A DNA stretch of 64,000 nucleotides from Castellaniella hirudinis (lineage in GTDB: Bacteria; Pseudomonadota; Gammaproteobacteria; Burkholderiales; Burkholderiaceae_B): positions 248,001 through 312,000 of the forward strand of contig NZ_JBHSDY010000010.1 in NCBI RefSeq assembly GCF_042651965.1, in the 5' to 3' direction. Both the position numbers and the translations under genes were made by a program. Shown one piece after another: positions 8,103 to 17,113 of this stretch. The notes below the pieces were generated by a model, which did not search any database, was not told the origin of the DNA, and saw nothing but the letters and a program-made list of their open reading frames with translations. The first letter of the stretch is position 1, and every line of letters starts with the position of its first letter.

Positions 8103-8122
8103 ACTCCGCTTTTTGCGGTCGA
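8103..8122 (-). promoter_or_regulatory. shared upstream element, copy 2 (before ogt)
   Basis: On the minus strand this is a partial palindrome, CCGCAAAAAGCGG (CCGC/GCGG arms), inside a 20-base stretch that matches 18 of 20 bases with 6059-6078. It ends 60 bases before the ogt start codon. It contains GCAA and AAAGCG strings reminiscent of the E. coli Ada box, but is not identical to it. Confidence 0.6.
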
Positions 8123-8313
8123 GCTTTTCTTCTGATCACGACGTGCTGACACCGGCGCCGCCCGATCACCAGGCGATGTGCGGATTTTCGGACTGCGCGC
8201 CTCCAAAAACCTTTGGCTTGAAAAGGCGCATTTCGCAACATGCTGGTGTACTCTTGCACAGTACGCCGGATCGGGTTTTGGAAAGTGTCGGCGGGTGATG
8301 AAGTTACTTTTAA

Positions 8314-9567
8314 ATGAAAGTTGCCGTTTTCGGCGCGGGCATCATCGGGGTGTCCAGCGCTTGGTGGCTGGCGCGGGCCGGCCACGAAGTCGAAGTCATC
8401 GAGCGCCGTCCGGGCGCGGCGCTGGAAACCAGCCGGGCCAATGGCGGCCAGATTTCCGTCTGCTACGCCGAGCCCTGGGCCAGCGCGCATACGCTGCGCA
8501 AGGTCATGCGCTGGATCGGGCGGGCCGACGCGCCCTTGCGTGTGTCGCCGCGCCTGGAGCCCCGGCAATGGCTATGGTGCGCGCGCTTCCTGAATGAATG
8601 CCGCACGCCGCGGTTCGCGGCGAATCTGCGCGCCATGGTGACCCTGGCGAAGTACAGCCGCGCCACGCTGCGCGAGCTGCGCACGGATCTGGGTATCGAG
8701 TACGACCATCTGGAACGCGGCATCCTGGCTTTTTACCGTGATCCGCGCGAGTTCGAGCACGCCCAGGCCAGTGCCGCGCAGATGCGCGAACTGGGGGTGG
8801 ACCGGCGTATCGTGGACGCGGCCGAGGTGCTGCGCATCGAACCTGCGCTGGCGGCGGCCCGGGACCCGATCGTCGGCGGCGACTTCACGGCGGATGACGA
8901 GTCCGGCGACGTGCACCTGTTCACGCGCGCCCTGGCCGAGCGGGCGCGGGACGCGGGCGTGAGTTTCCGCTACAGCACCCGGGTGAACCGGCTGGTGCCT
9001 GTGGACGGCCGGATTTCGGTGGCCGAACTGATCGAGCCCGACGGCACCTTCCGGCCGCTGCAGGCCGACGCCTACGTGCTGGCCCTGGGCAGCTTCACCC
9101 CCGCATTGGCGGCGCCGCTGGGCCTGTCTTGTCCGGTCTGGCCGGCCAAAGGCTACTCCGCAACCTTCCGTCTGCTGGATCCGGACGCGGCGCCCGTGGT
9201 CAGCCTGGTCGACCAGGAATCCAAGATCGTGTTTTCGCGCCTGGGCGACCGCCTGCGCATGGCCGGGACGGCCGAGATCGGCGGCTATTCCCGCGCGCTG
9301 GATACCGGCCGTTGCAATCAGTTGGTCGAGCAGGCCCGCGCCCTGTTCCCAAGCGCCCTCGATTTTGCTAACGTTCTGTTCTGGTCCGGCCTACGGCCCA
9401 CGACGCCTTCCAACGTCCCCCTCATCGGCCGTACACGGATACGCAATCTTTACCTGAACACGGGTCATGGCAGCCTCGGTTGGACCATGGGGGCGGGTTC
9501 GGGCAGAGTGCTGGCTGATCTGGTGTCCAGCCGGACGCCGGATATCGACTTTCCTTTTTTGGATTGA
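8314..9567 (+). CDS. dadA: D-amino-acid dehydrogenase (DadA-like FAD oxidoreductase)
   Basis: A 417-residue flavoprotein of the DAO/DadA family. The N-terminal Rossmann motif VFGAGIIGVSSAWWLA binds FAD, SRANGGQISVCYAEPW matches the DadA signature, and GLRPTTPSNVPLIG with NTGHGSLGWTMGAGSG forms the C-terminal FAD site. DadA oxidises D-amino acids such as D-alanine to 2-oxo acids and passes electrons to the respiratory chain at the inner membrane. No racemase (dadX) is next to it. The solute-binding protein gene begins only 6 bases after the stop, so the two are probably co-transcribed. No strong ribosome-binding site was seen. Confidence 0.88.
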   Translation: MKVAVFGAGIIGVSSAWWLARAGHEVEVIERRPGAALETSRANGGQISVCYAEPWASAHTLRKVMRWIGRADAPLRVSPRLEPRQWLWCARFLNECRTPRFAANLRAMVTLAKYSRATLRELRTDLGIEYDHLERGILAFYRDPREFEHAQASAAQMRELGVDRRIVDAAEVLRIEPALAAARDPIVGGDFTADDESGDVHLFTRALAERARDAGVSFRYSTRVNRLVPVDGRISVAELIEPDGTFRPLQADAYVLALGSFTPALAAPLGLSCPVWPAKGYSATFRLLDPDAAPVVSLVDQESKIVFSRLGDRLRMAGTAEIGGYSRALDTGRCNQLVEQARALFPSALDFANVLFWSGLRPTTPSNVPLIGRTRIRNLYLNTGHGSLGWTMGAGSGRVLADLVSSRTPDIDFPFLD

Positions 9568-9573
9568 CTCATC

Positions 9574-10887
9574 ATGAATTTTCCTTTCGGCTCCGGCATG
9601 TTGCGCCCGGGGATGCGCGCTGTCTGGATGCTGGCGGCCGCCGTGGCGGCCACGCCCGCGTGGGCAGCGACCGAAGTGCCGGTCTGGCACACCCTCAAAG
9701 GCCACAATGCCGAAGCTTTTCAGGACCTGATCAAGGCCTATAACCGCAGCCAATCCGACATCAAGGTCGTGGCGCGCGCCTTCGATACGCCCGAGGCGCT
9801 CGATCAGGCATTGAGTGCCGCTGCCAAGTCCAAGGAGCTGCCCGCTCTGGCGCAGATCGGCGACAGCCACACCCTGGAAGACATCTCCCAGCGCAGCTAC
9901 GTGCAGCCGTTCCACGTGCTGCAGAAGGCCTCCGGGCTGAAGAACACGCGCTGGTTCGTTTCGTCGGACAACGCGTTCGTTCACGATGCCAAGGGCCAGT
10001 TGATGGCCTTCCCGTACATGCTGGAAATCCCCGTCATGTACTACAACCAGGACGCCTTCAAAAAGGCCGGCCTGGTGCCCCCCCAGCCGCAACGCACCTG
10101 GATGGATCTGCAGGGCCAGCTCGTGACCATGGCCAACAACGGCTCGCGCAAGTGCCCGCTGACCTCCGACCTGCCGGTGTCGATCAATCTGGAAAACCTG
10201 GCGGCGGTCAATAACCAGCTCTACGCCAGCGCCGACAACGGCCTGAAGGCCAAGGGCCTGCCCAGCTTCTCTTTCGATTCCACCTATGTGCGTCACCTGG
10301 CCCTGATGGTCACCTGGGTGCGTTCCGAGATCATGGTGCGCCCGGACGTCGGCATGCATTCCGCCGAACGTTTCGCCAAGGGCGAATGCGCCGTGATGAT
10401 GTCCAGTTCCGGCCACATCGGTGAATTCAGCGACCAGCGCAAGCTGAACTATGCGGTGTCCGGTCTGCCGTACTACCCCGAAGTCACGCGCAAGCCCGGC
10501 AATCCCTTCGTCAGCGGCGCCGGCCTGTGGGTCATGAAGACTTCCAAGCCCGTCACCGACGCCACGGCCGCCTTCCTGGGCTGGCTGTCGCAGCCCGAGC
10601 AGGCCGCGCGCTGGTATCAGCAGACCGGCTTCCTGCCGTTGACCCAGGCCGCCTTCGATGCCACCCCTGCCAGTTATTACGCCAAATTGGGCCAATGGCG
10701 CGATCTGGTGGCGGTCTACAGCGGCAAGGCCGCCTTGACGGCCCAGGGTTTCCGCATCAATAACTATCCGGCCATCCGCACGCGCTTCCAGCAGATCCTG
10801 GATTCCGCGCTCAGCGGCCAGCAGCCTGCGGTCACCGCCCTGAATACGGCTTCGGCCGAGGCCAACAAGCTGGTGCGCCAGCGCTGA
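9574..10887 (+). CDS. periplasmic solute-binding protein, UgpB-like (family 1)
   Basis: A 437-residue extracellular ABC-transporter binding protein. A signal peptide with the core VWMLAAAVAATPAWA is cut around residue 32, and the mature protein starts TEVPVWHTL, as in glycerol-3-phosphate-binding UgpB. Internal segments FPYMLEIPVMYYNQDAFKKAG and GAGLWVM(K) fit the family. No permease or ATPase gene lies beside it, so it is an orphan component whose transporter must be elsewhere. The ligand is not proven; glycerol-3-phosphate or a phosphodiester is the first guess. A hairpin terminator follows at 10911-10957. Confidence 0.82.
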   Translation: MNFPFGSGMLRPGMRAVWMLAAAVAATPAWAATEVPVWHTLKGHNAEAFQDLIKAYNRSQSDIKVVARAFDTPEALDQALSAAAKSKELPALAQIGDSHTLEDISQRSYVQPFHVLQKASGLKNTRWFVSSDNAFVHDAKGQLMAFPYMLEIPVMYYNQDAFKKAGLVPPQPQRTWMDLQGQLVTMANNGSRKCPLTSDLPVSINLENLAAVNNQLYASADNGLKAKGLPSFSFDSTYVRHLALMVTWVRSEIMVRPDVGMHSAERFAKGECAVMMSSSGHIGEFSDQRKLNYAVSGLPYYPEVTRKPGNPFVSGAGLWVMKTSKPVTDATAAFLGWLSQPEQAARWYQQTGFLPLTQAAFDATPASYYAKLGQWRDLVAVYSGKAALTAQGFRINNYPAIRTRFQQILDSALSGQQPAVTALNTASAEANKLVRQR

Positions 10888-10910
10888 TTCCTGCCTCCGC
10901 CTGACCCCAT

Positions 10911-10957
10911 CCGCCCCCGGGCGCCCGCCGATTTCACGGTGCGGCCCCCGGGGGCGG
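10911..10957 (+). terminator. Rho-independent terminator after the binding-protein gene
   Basis: A perfect 10-base inverted repeat, CCGCCCCCGG (10911-10920) and CCGGGGGCGG (10948-10957), with a 27-base loop is followed by ACCTTTTC. It ends the dadA/binding-protein unit and separates it from the pilus operon. Confidence 0.6.
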
Positions 10958-11056
10958 ACCTTTTCATCCATTCGTATATCCCAGTCTGGCGGCCCGCGCC
11001 GGGCCGCGCCACCATGGGCACCGTGATTCACGACCAGGGTGTCGCGGGGGAGAAAC

Positions 11057-11935
11057 ATGATCAGGATATTGGGTGCGGGGCTGTTGCTGGCGGGATTGGG
11101 GGGGTGTGCGGCCCCGGCGGACGGCGCCTGGTGGCGCGACCTGGCGGGGCTGTCGCCGGCGCCCGGCGGCTACCGCTTCGATTGGCGCATCGCGGGTGAT
11201 CCGGCGCTGGCGCCTTTGCAGGTGTTCGACGATGGACGCGAGACCTGGCTGCAGTATCCCGCCGATCAGCCGGCGCCCGCCGTGTTCGAACGCACCGCGC
11301 GGGGCGACCGGCTGCTGCGGCCCCGGCGGGATCGGGACTACCTGATCCTGCGCGGCGTGCCCGAACGCATCGTGCTGCGCGGCGGTTTGTCGCAGGCCGA
11401 GGCCTGGCGCGAGACCGGAACGCCGGCAACGCCGCAGGCATCGACCTTGCCGATGGCGCACCTGCCGATGCCCGTGCCGCATCCCCGGCCGCTGCCGCCG
11501 CCGCCTCCGCCTGAGCCGCCCGTTCCGGCGGCGCCGCTTGCGCCTTCCCCAGGAGGCGTTTCCGGCCAGTCCGCCGCCGCCGTGCCCGTTGCCCGGACTG
11601 CGACTGCGGCGGTCACTCAGGCTCCGGCCAGGGGGCACACCGTGTCCTTCGAGGTCACGCCGGCCGACGGCAACGTCCGCCGGGCCTTGGGGCGCTGGGC
11701 GCAGGCGGCGGGTTGGACCTTCGAGCCGGAACACTGGGACGTCGATGCCGACATTCCTCTGGCGGGCTCTGCCGTTTTTGGAGATTCTTTCCGCACGGCC
11801 GTGCGCGGTCTGCTGTCCGCCACCGAACTCGGGGATCGGCCGGTCCAACCTTGCTTCTATGCCAATCGAGTGCTGCGCGTCGTGCCCTTGGCGCAGCGTT
11901 GCGACCGGACCCGGATCCCCGGGATGGCGTCATGA
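11057..11935 (+). CDS. PilL-like lipoprotein with VirB9-like and TcpQ domains
   Basis: A 292-residue lipoprotein, first gene of the pilus operon. The start at 11057 has GGGGGAG upstream. The lipobox LAGLGGC gives a lipidated Cys17. Residues 35-115 (PLQVFDDGRETWLQYP onward) resemble the VirB9/TrbG/CagX outer-membrane channel family. A proline-rich linker spans about residues 135-160. Residues 195-280 resemble the TcpQ C-terminal domain, which supports secretin assembly in toxin-coregulated-pilus systems. By position and domains it corresponds to PilL/TcpQ of type IVb pili. Its stop overlaps the secretin start by four bases (ATGA). Confidence 0.72.
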   Translation: MIRILGAGLLLAGLGGCAAPADGAWWRDLAGLSPAPGGYRFDWRIAGDPALAPLQVFDDGRETWLQYPADQPAPAVFERTARGDRLLRPRRDRDYLILRGVPERIVLRGGLSQAEAWRETGTPATPQASTLPMAHLPMPVPHPRPLPPPPPPEPPVPAAPLAPSPGGVSGQSAAAVPVARTATAAVTQAPARGHTVSFEVTPADGNVRRALGRWAQAAGWTFEPEHWDVDADIPLAGSAVFGDSFRTAVRGLLSATELGDRPVQPCFYANRVLRVVPLAQRCDRTRIPGMAS

Positions 11936-13530
11936 GGTCCCGCTGCCGGGTGGGGCTGGCGATCCTGTCTCTGTGCCTGGGGCTGTCCGGCTGCGCCTTT
12001 TCCGAACGCCTGCGCCGGGCGGCGGACGAGTTCCGGCAGGCGGACGGCACTGCGGCCCGGGAGCATGGGCGCTTCTCCCGGGCCGCGACCGATGCCGCCG
12101 CGCGCCGCGCTGCCCAGGACATCGCCCAGCCCTGGATCGCCGGCAAGGCGCAACCGCTGGCCCGTGAGCTGACGCTGCCTGCGCCCTTGCGCGCCCGTGT
12201 GCGCACGACGCTGCTGTTCGCCGACGGCACCGATGACCTGCGCCGGATCGCGCGGCGCATTGCCGCCGTCACCGGCATCCCGGTCCATGTGCGTCCCGAC
12301 GCACTGCTGCCGTCCGCGCTCTTTCTGCCGCGCCTGGCGAACGGCGCGGGGCAGGGCATGTTGAGCGCCGAGCCGCCCGAGCCTTTCGATCTGGCGGCCG
12401 GCCCGGCGCCGCTGCCGCTCATTCTGGATCGTCTGTGCGCGCACCTGGGGGTGCGCTGGCGCTACGAACGGGACCGCATCGAATTCTTCCGTACCGACAC
12501 GCGGGTCTTCGATGTCCAGGCCTTGACGCTGGACTCACGTGTCCAGGCTTCGCTGGGACAGGGGCGGGACGCGGCCGACGGCGGTTTCGTCAGCACCTCC
12601 GGCACCCGCTTGAGCGGCGGCGACCAGGACGTGATGAAGACCGTCCGCGCCCGGATCGAGCCATTCCTGTCCCGGGCCGGGGTGCTTTCGGCCGAATCCG
12701 GCGCCGGGACGTCCGTCGTGGTCACCGATACGCCTGACGTCCTGGACCGCATTGCCCAGTATCTGGAGCGGGAAAACCGCGCCTTGACGCGGCGCGTGCG
12801 CCTGGTGTTCGAAGAGTTGACCGTGGCTTTCAGCGAACAGGCCCAGGCCGGCATCGACTGGAATCTGATCTTTTCCGGCGCGCGCCTGGCCGCCGGACTG
12901 GCGGTGCCGGCGCTGTCCGGCGCCACGGGCGGACAACTGGGGGTGAATATTGTCCAGGGATCTTTCTCCGGCAGCGAAGCCGTCATTCGCGCCCTGGGCG
13001 AGTCCGTCCAGCTGGTGCGGCGCAGCAGCGTGCCCATCCTGGGATTGAACCGGCGGCCGGTCTCGCACGCGGTCCGCACGACGTTCTCGTACATCGACCG
13101 GATCGAAACCACGCCTGTCTCCGGCGCCACGGGTCTGGCCGTGCCGGCCGTGTCCGTCAACCAGAAGGCCGAGACCGTCGGGTCCTTGCTGACCCTGGTG
13201 CCGGACGCTCAGGAAGACGGGCGGATCCTGCTCTCGCTGGCCTATGACAATACCGTCGCCCAGCCGCTCAAGACGGTCACTTTCGGGGACAAGGACCATC
13301 CCCTGCAATTGCAGCAGTTGACCATCGAGGGCAACGGCACGGTGCAGCAACTGGCCCTGCAACCGGGGCAGCCGTTGGTGGTGTCGGGGTTTGAGCGGCA
13401 AACGGCCGAATCCGCCGAGCGCCGCTTGAATCCCGGCGTGCCTGCGGTGTTCGGCGGCGGCAATCAGCTCAACACCCAGCGGTTGACCACGGTGCTGATC
13501 ATCACCGCTCAGGTCGAGGAGGGGCTCTGA
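11932..13530 (+). CDS. pilN: type IVb pilus secretin lipoprotein, PilN family
   Basis: A 532-residue outer-membrane secretin with the lipobox LGLSGC (Cys21). The region around residues 80-190 contains N-domain-like repeats, and the C-terminal half (VSHAVRTTFSYIDRIETTP to STVLIITAQVE-like end TTVLIITAQ) is the pore-forming secretin domain. It would form the ring through which the pilus leaves the cell. The ATG at 11932 is inferred from the ATGA overlap with the preceding lipoprotein stop; longer in-frame starts would lie inside that gene. It is followed one base later by the PilO-like gene. Confidence 0.85.
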   Translation: MRSRCRVGLAILSLCLGLSGCAFSERLRRAADEFRQADGTAAREHGRFSRAATDAAARRAAQDIAQPWIAGKAQPLARELTLPAPLRARVRTTLLFADGTDDLRRIARRIAAVTGIPVHVRPDALLPSALFLPRLANGAGQGMLSAEPPEPFDLAAGPAPLPLILDRLCAHLGVRWRYERDRIEFFRTDTRVFDVQALTLDSRVQASLGQGRDAADGGFVSTSGTRLSGGDQDVMKTVRARIEPFLSRAGVLSAESGAGTSVVVTDTPDVLDRIAQYLERENRALTRRVRLVFEELTVAFSEQAQAGIDWNLIFSGARLAAGLAVPALSGATGGQLGVNIVQGSFSGSEAVIRALGESVQLVRRSSVPILGLNRRPVSHAVRTTFSYIDRIETTPVSGATGLAVPAVSVNQKAETVGSLLTLVPDAQEDGRILLSLAYDNTVAQPLKTVTFGDKDHPLQLQQLTIEGNGTVQQLALQPGQPLVVSGFERQTAESAERRLNPGVPAVFGGGNQLNTQRLTTVLIITAQVEEGL

Positions 13531-13531
13531 C

Positions 13532-14800
13532 ATGGCGCGCGCCGCTCGTCTCGTCTGGGTGGATCAGGTGCCGCTCGCCTTCGGGCTGGATTGGGTGCCG
13601 CTGCTGGGCGAACCGGAGGCCGCCCGGGCGCAGGCGCACCGCCGGGGGGCAACCCACCGGGTGGTGTCGGGCGATCCGCCCGCCGCGTTGGGCCTGGCGC
13701 GCGGCCTGCCCGCCGGCCTGGTCTGCTGGTCGGCGGCGGACCTGCTGGCGCGCCGCCATCCGCGCGGGACCGTGGCCTGCATGCTGCCGCTCGACACCGG
13801 ACTGTGGCATGTCCTGGCCGCGCACGAAGGCGTCGCGCTGGCGCGCGCAGATCGCGCCTATCCCGACGAGACGCTGGCCTGCGAGGCGATCGAGGCTTTG
13901 CGCCGGGCGCACCCGAAACTGGAACTGCTCGCTGCTCAGGCGGGGCCGGACGCAGCGGGCTTGCTGCAGACGCTGGCGCGTCAGGCGGGGGGCTGCCGTC
14001 CTTTGGAACCGACGCGGTGGCGCGGTTTTCGGCTGGCGCTGCTGATGCTGGCGGTGGGCCTGGGCGCGGCCGGCTGGCTGCGCTGGGGCGGTGGTGCGGC
14101 GGCATCCGTCGCGCCCGATTCCGATGCGCGTGCCGGTTGGCATGCGGCGCTGGAGCGCGCGCTGGCCCGGCATCCGCTGCATGGCGAGGCGGGTACGCGC
14201 GCCTTGCTGGACGCCTTGTACCGCCAGCCGGCGCGGATCGGGGGCTGGTCCCTGCACGACTTGCGTTGTCAGCCCCGGCCTGACGGCATGCTCTGGCAGT
14301 GCGTCGGCGAATACCGCCGCCTGGGATTCGAGGCCGACAACCGTGCTTTGCTGCGGGCTGCCCCCGCCGGCTGGCGGCTGGATTTCCCGTCCCTGGACGT
14401 CGCCCGCGCGGCCTGGACCTTGACCGTGCCCGGGCTAAGACCGGAACCGCGCAGCCTGCCGCGCGCGGCGCTGCTGGCCCGCGACTGGGCGAGCGCATTG
14501 CAGGCGGTGCTGCCGGCTTTCTCCGCGTTGCGGCTGGAAGCCTCCCGCCCGCTGGCCGTGCCTGCGCCGCGCGACGCCCAGGGCCGGGAGCTGCCGCCGC
14601 CCGAGGACTTGCCCGCCTTGGCCGTGCGCATCCTGCGGGTCGAAGGGCCGCTGCGCTCGGGCGCGCTGCTGGCGCCGTTGGCGCGGGCCGTCTCCTGGCA
14701 CAAGGCCGCGCTGACCCTGGCGCCGGGCGCCCGGCCGGGTGCGCGCGCCAGCCGCCTGATCCTGCATCTCGAAGGAACCGTCTATGAAAACCGATCATGA
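13532..14800 (+). CDS. pilO: type IVb pilus assembly protein, PilO family
   Basis: A 422-residue inner-membrane protein. The N-terminal 155 residues look like a cytoplasmic actin-like or PilM/GspL-like domain (WVDQVPLAFGLDW, CMLPLDTGLWHVLA). One membrane segment follows at about residues 168-190 (FRLALLMLAVGLGAAGWL), then a periplasmic domain. This matches the R64-type PilO layout. It probably connects the secretin and the cytoplasmic ATPase. It lies between secretin and PilP genes and overlaps pilP by 17 bases. Confidence 0.75.
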   Translation: MARAARLVWVDQVPLAFGLDWVPLLGEPEAARAQAHRRGATHRVVSGDPPAALGLARGLPAGLVCWSAADLLARRHPRGTVACMLPLDTGLWHVLAAHEGVALARADRAYPDETLACEAIEALRRAHPKLELLAAQAGPDAAGLLQTLARQAGGCRPLEPTRWRGFRLALLMLAVGLGAAGWLRWGGGAAASVAPDSDARAGWHAALERALARHPLHGEAGTRALLDALYRQPARIGGWSLHDLRCQPRPDGMLWQCVGEYRRLGFEADNRALLRAAPAGWRLDFPSLDVARAAWTLTVPGLRPEPRSLPRAALLARDWASALQAVLPAFSALRLEASRPLAVPAPRDAQGRELPPPEDLPALAVRILRVEGPLRSGALLAPLARAVSWHKAALTLAPGARPGARASRLILHLEGTVYENRS

Positions 14801-15392
14801 GCGCCTGCGCGGGCTGCAGGCCGGCCGGGCTGTGCTTGCGGGGGGCGTGCCTGCGCCGGGAGGCTGCCGCGTTTTCCCGGGGATCGTGTGGTTGTGCCTG
14901 GTGTTGGGGGCGGGTATGCCGATGGCCTCTTGGGCGGACGAGGCGCCCGGCAAGATGCCGGCCGGCGCGTCGTCCGGGGCCGGTGTGTCGCACGCGGCCG
15001 AAGAAGATGCGCCGGAAGATCCTCAGGCCCGCTGGGAAACCCTGTCGGTGCGCGAACTGATGCAGCAGGATCTGCGCGAAGCCTTGCGCGCCTCGACGGC
15101 CGGCGCCGGTGCCGGGACCGTCGGCCGCGCGGATGCCGGTTCGGGCGTACAGCCCGTGCTGGCGCCCCGCCTGGTGGCTTTGTACGGCGTCGGTCAGGCC
15201 TTGATGGCCGAGGTCCAGGTGGGCCGCCGGGCCTATCTGTACGTGCGCGGCCAGGCCTGGCCCGCCGGGCATGTCGGGGACCGGGGCGTCTATCAACTGC
15301 GCGGCATGAACGGCGCCTGTGTCCAGCTTGAGCGCGGCGAGGACCGTCATTCTCTATGCCTGCGGATGTTGCTGGGCGAGGTGCGGCCATGA
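14784..15392 (+). CDS. pilP: type IVb pilus biogenesis protein, PilP family
   Basis: A 202-residue protein with an N-terminal export signal (core IVWLCLVLGAGMPMASWA, cut near residue 51). The C-terminal 80 residues (PRLVALYGVGQALMAEVQVG, then YLYVRGQAWPAGH) match the PilP fold of R64-type systems. It is expected in the periplasm, linking PilO to the secretin. The start codon lies inside the end of pilO (17-base overlap) and the stop overlaps the ATPase start as ATGA, indicating translational coupling. Confidence 0.75.
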   Translation: MKTDHERLRGLQAGRAVLAGGVPAPGGCRVFPGIVWLCLVLGAGMPMASWADEAPGKMPAGASSGAGVSHAAEEDAPEDPQARWETLSVRELMQQDLREALRASTAGAGAGTVGRADAGSGVQPVLAPRLVALYGVGQALMAEVQVGRRAYLYVRGQAWPAGHVGDRGVYQLRGMNGACVQLERGEDRHSLCLRMLLGEVRP

Positions 15393-17113
15393 AGCCCTGG
15401 ACTTCCGCCCTGTCGCTGGCCGAGCCCCCGCCGCCCTTCGATCCGGCCCGGGCGGGTGTGATCGACCATCCCGGGCAGTTGTCGGCGCTGCGGCCGGAAG
15501 TGCGGCGCGTGCTGGCGCGGGATCTGGGTGTCCAGGCGCTGGCGGACAGGATCTGTCCGGTGGAGCGCGCCGATGGCAGCGTCACCTTGCTGGCCCGCGC
15601 CGAATATGTCGGCAGCGATCAGGCCGACGCGCTGGAGCGGCGTCTGCGGGCCGCCGGCCGCGTCCTGTCCGAGCCGGCCCGCTATGTCCTGCCGGCGGCG
15701 CTGCTGCTGGCCCTGTCGCGCGAGGGCGGCGCGGCGGCGTTGGCCCAGGCGGGAGACCGCACGCCGACCGCCCTGGCCGGGGTGTTTCAGGATCTGGTCG
15801 AATGGGGCGTGCGCCAGGGGGCGACGGACCTGCACCTGAACGTGCTGCGCGACGCGGCGGAATCCGAAGTCCGCTATACCGTGGCCGGCCGCTACGTGGC
15901 GCCGGAACGCTTCCGTCACATGCCGACCGGATTGCTGCGGGACGTGCTGGCGGTGGCCTGGATGGACATCCAGGGCGGCAATGGGGCCGTCTTCGATCCG
16001 CTGCTGGAGCAGCAGGGCAGCCTGCTGCGCCGCGTGGACGGCCGGGCCTATACCCTGCGCTGGGCCTCGCTGGCCGCTGACCGGGGCCCCAGCGTCTGCC
16101 TGCGTTTTCTGTCGCGCGATGCCGGGTCCGGTCCCGCGACGCTGGGCGGGCTGGGCTATCGGGCCGACCAGGTGGCTTGTTTCGAGCGGGTGCTGAAGTC
16201 CGAGGGCGGCGCGCTGGTGTTCGCGGGCACCGTGGGCTCGGGCAAGTCGACGGCGCTGGCGACCTTGATCCGGGGCCTGCCGGCGCACCGCAAGATCATC
16301 ACCCTGGAAGAGCCGGTGGAATACCGGATCGACCGGGCCGTGCAGAACACCATCGGCCGCGACCTGGACCAGCAGGCGCATGGCCGGTACGCCGCCAAGC
16401 TGCGCACCCTGAAGCGTTCGGCCATGACCGACGTGCTGCTGGGGGAAATCCGCGACGCCGAAAGCGGTTTGGCCTTCATGGATCTGGCGGGCTCCGGCGT
16501 CAATGTCTACACCACCGTGCATGCGCCTTCGGCGCGCGCCATCGTCGATCGCCTGGCCTCCGATTTCATCGCCGTGCCGCGCGATTTCCTGACCACGCCC
16601 GGCCTCTTGAAGCTGCTCGTCTATCAGGCGCTGCTGCCGCGGTTGTGTCCGCACTGCGCGCTGCCGGCGGCGCCTGCCGAACTCGTGCGCCAGCAGCCGG
16701 GCGGCGGGATCGGCCACTGGCGGCGCTGGCTCGGCTGGATCGGGCAGGCCTGGGAGATCGATCCTGCGGTGTTGCGCCTGCGCAATCCGGACGGTTGCGC
16801 GCAGTGCCGCCGCGCCGCGCTGCCGGAACTGTTCGGCTACGACGGGCGGACCGTGGCCGCCGAATGCCTGGAACCGGGCCTGCCCGGTGCCGACGGCGGT
16901 GACGGTTATGTGCCGGATCCGCGTGCCAGCGCCATGGCGCATGCCATGGAAAAAGCCGCTGCCGGGCAAGTGGATCCACGGGACGTCGAAGTCCGTTTCA
17001 TGGCCTTTGAGACCCTGCTGCTGCGCCAGGGGCGGCTGCCGGCCGGCGGCTCTACGCCGCGTGGCGCTGTGTCGCATGACGTTCCGCCGCGTGGCGCGGG
17101 AGCGCATCGATGA
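15389..17113 (+). CDS. pilQ: type IVb pilus assembly ATPase, PilQ/GspE family
   Basis: A 574-residue secretion-type hexameric ATPase that powers pilus extension. Walker A is GTVGSGKS at about residues 281-288; the Asp box is near TLEEPVEYRID; LLGEIRDAES is Walker B; TTVHAPSA is the His box. Two CxxC pairs, CPHC and CAQC, in the C-terminal part form the zinc-binding tetracysteine site typical of assembly ATPases. The start is the ATG at 15389 in an ATGA overlap with pilP. The gene should not be confused with the unrelated type IVa secretin also named PilQ. Confidence 0.88.
   Translation: MKPWTSALSLAEPPPPFDPARAGVIDHPGQLSALRPEVRRVLARDLGVQALADRICPVERADGSVTLLARAEYVGSDQADALERRLRAAGRVLSEPARYVLPAALLLALSREGGAAALAQAGDRTPTALAGVFQDLVEWGVRQGATDLHLNVLRDAAESEVRYTVAGRYVAPERFRHMPTGLLRDVLAVAWMDIQGGNGAVFDPLLEQQGSLLRRVDGRAYTLRWASLAADRGPSVCLRFLSRDAGSGPATLGGLGYRADQVACFERVLKSEGGALVFAGTVGSGKSTALATLIRGLPAHRKIITLEEPVEYRIDRAVQNTIGRDLDQQAHGRYAAKLRTLKRSAMTDVLLGEIRDAESGLAFMDLAGSGVNVYTTVHAPSARAIVDRLASDFIAVPRDFLTTPGLLKLLVYQALLPRLCPHCALPAAPAELVRQQPGGGIGHWRRWLGWIGQAWEIDPAVLRLRNPDGCAQCRRAALPELFGYDGRTVAAECLEPGLPGADGGDGYVPDPRASAMAHAMEKAAAGQVDPRDVEVRFMAFETLLLRQGRLPAGGSTPRGAVSHDVPPRGAGAHR

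Noticed and set aside
9391..11058. A 555-codon minus-strand frame opposite the solute-binding protein gene
   Set aside because: No motif, and it runs through the terminator at 10911-10957; the plus-strand gene has a signal peptide and family matches.
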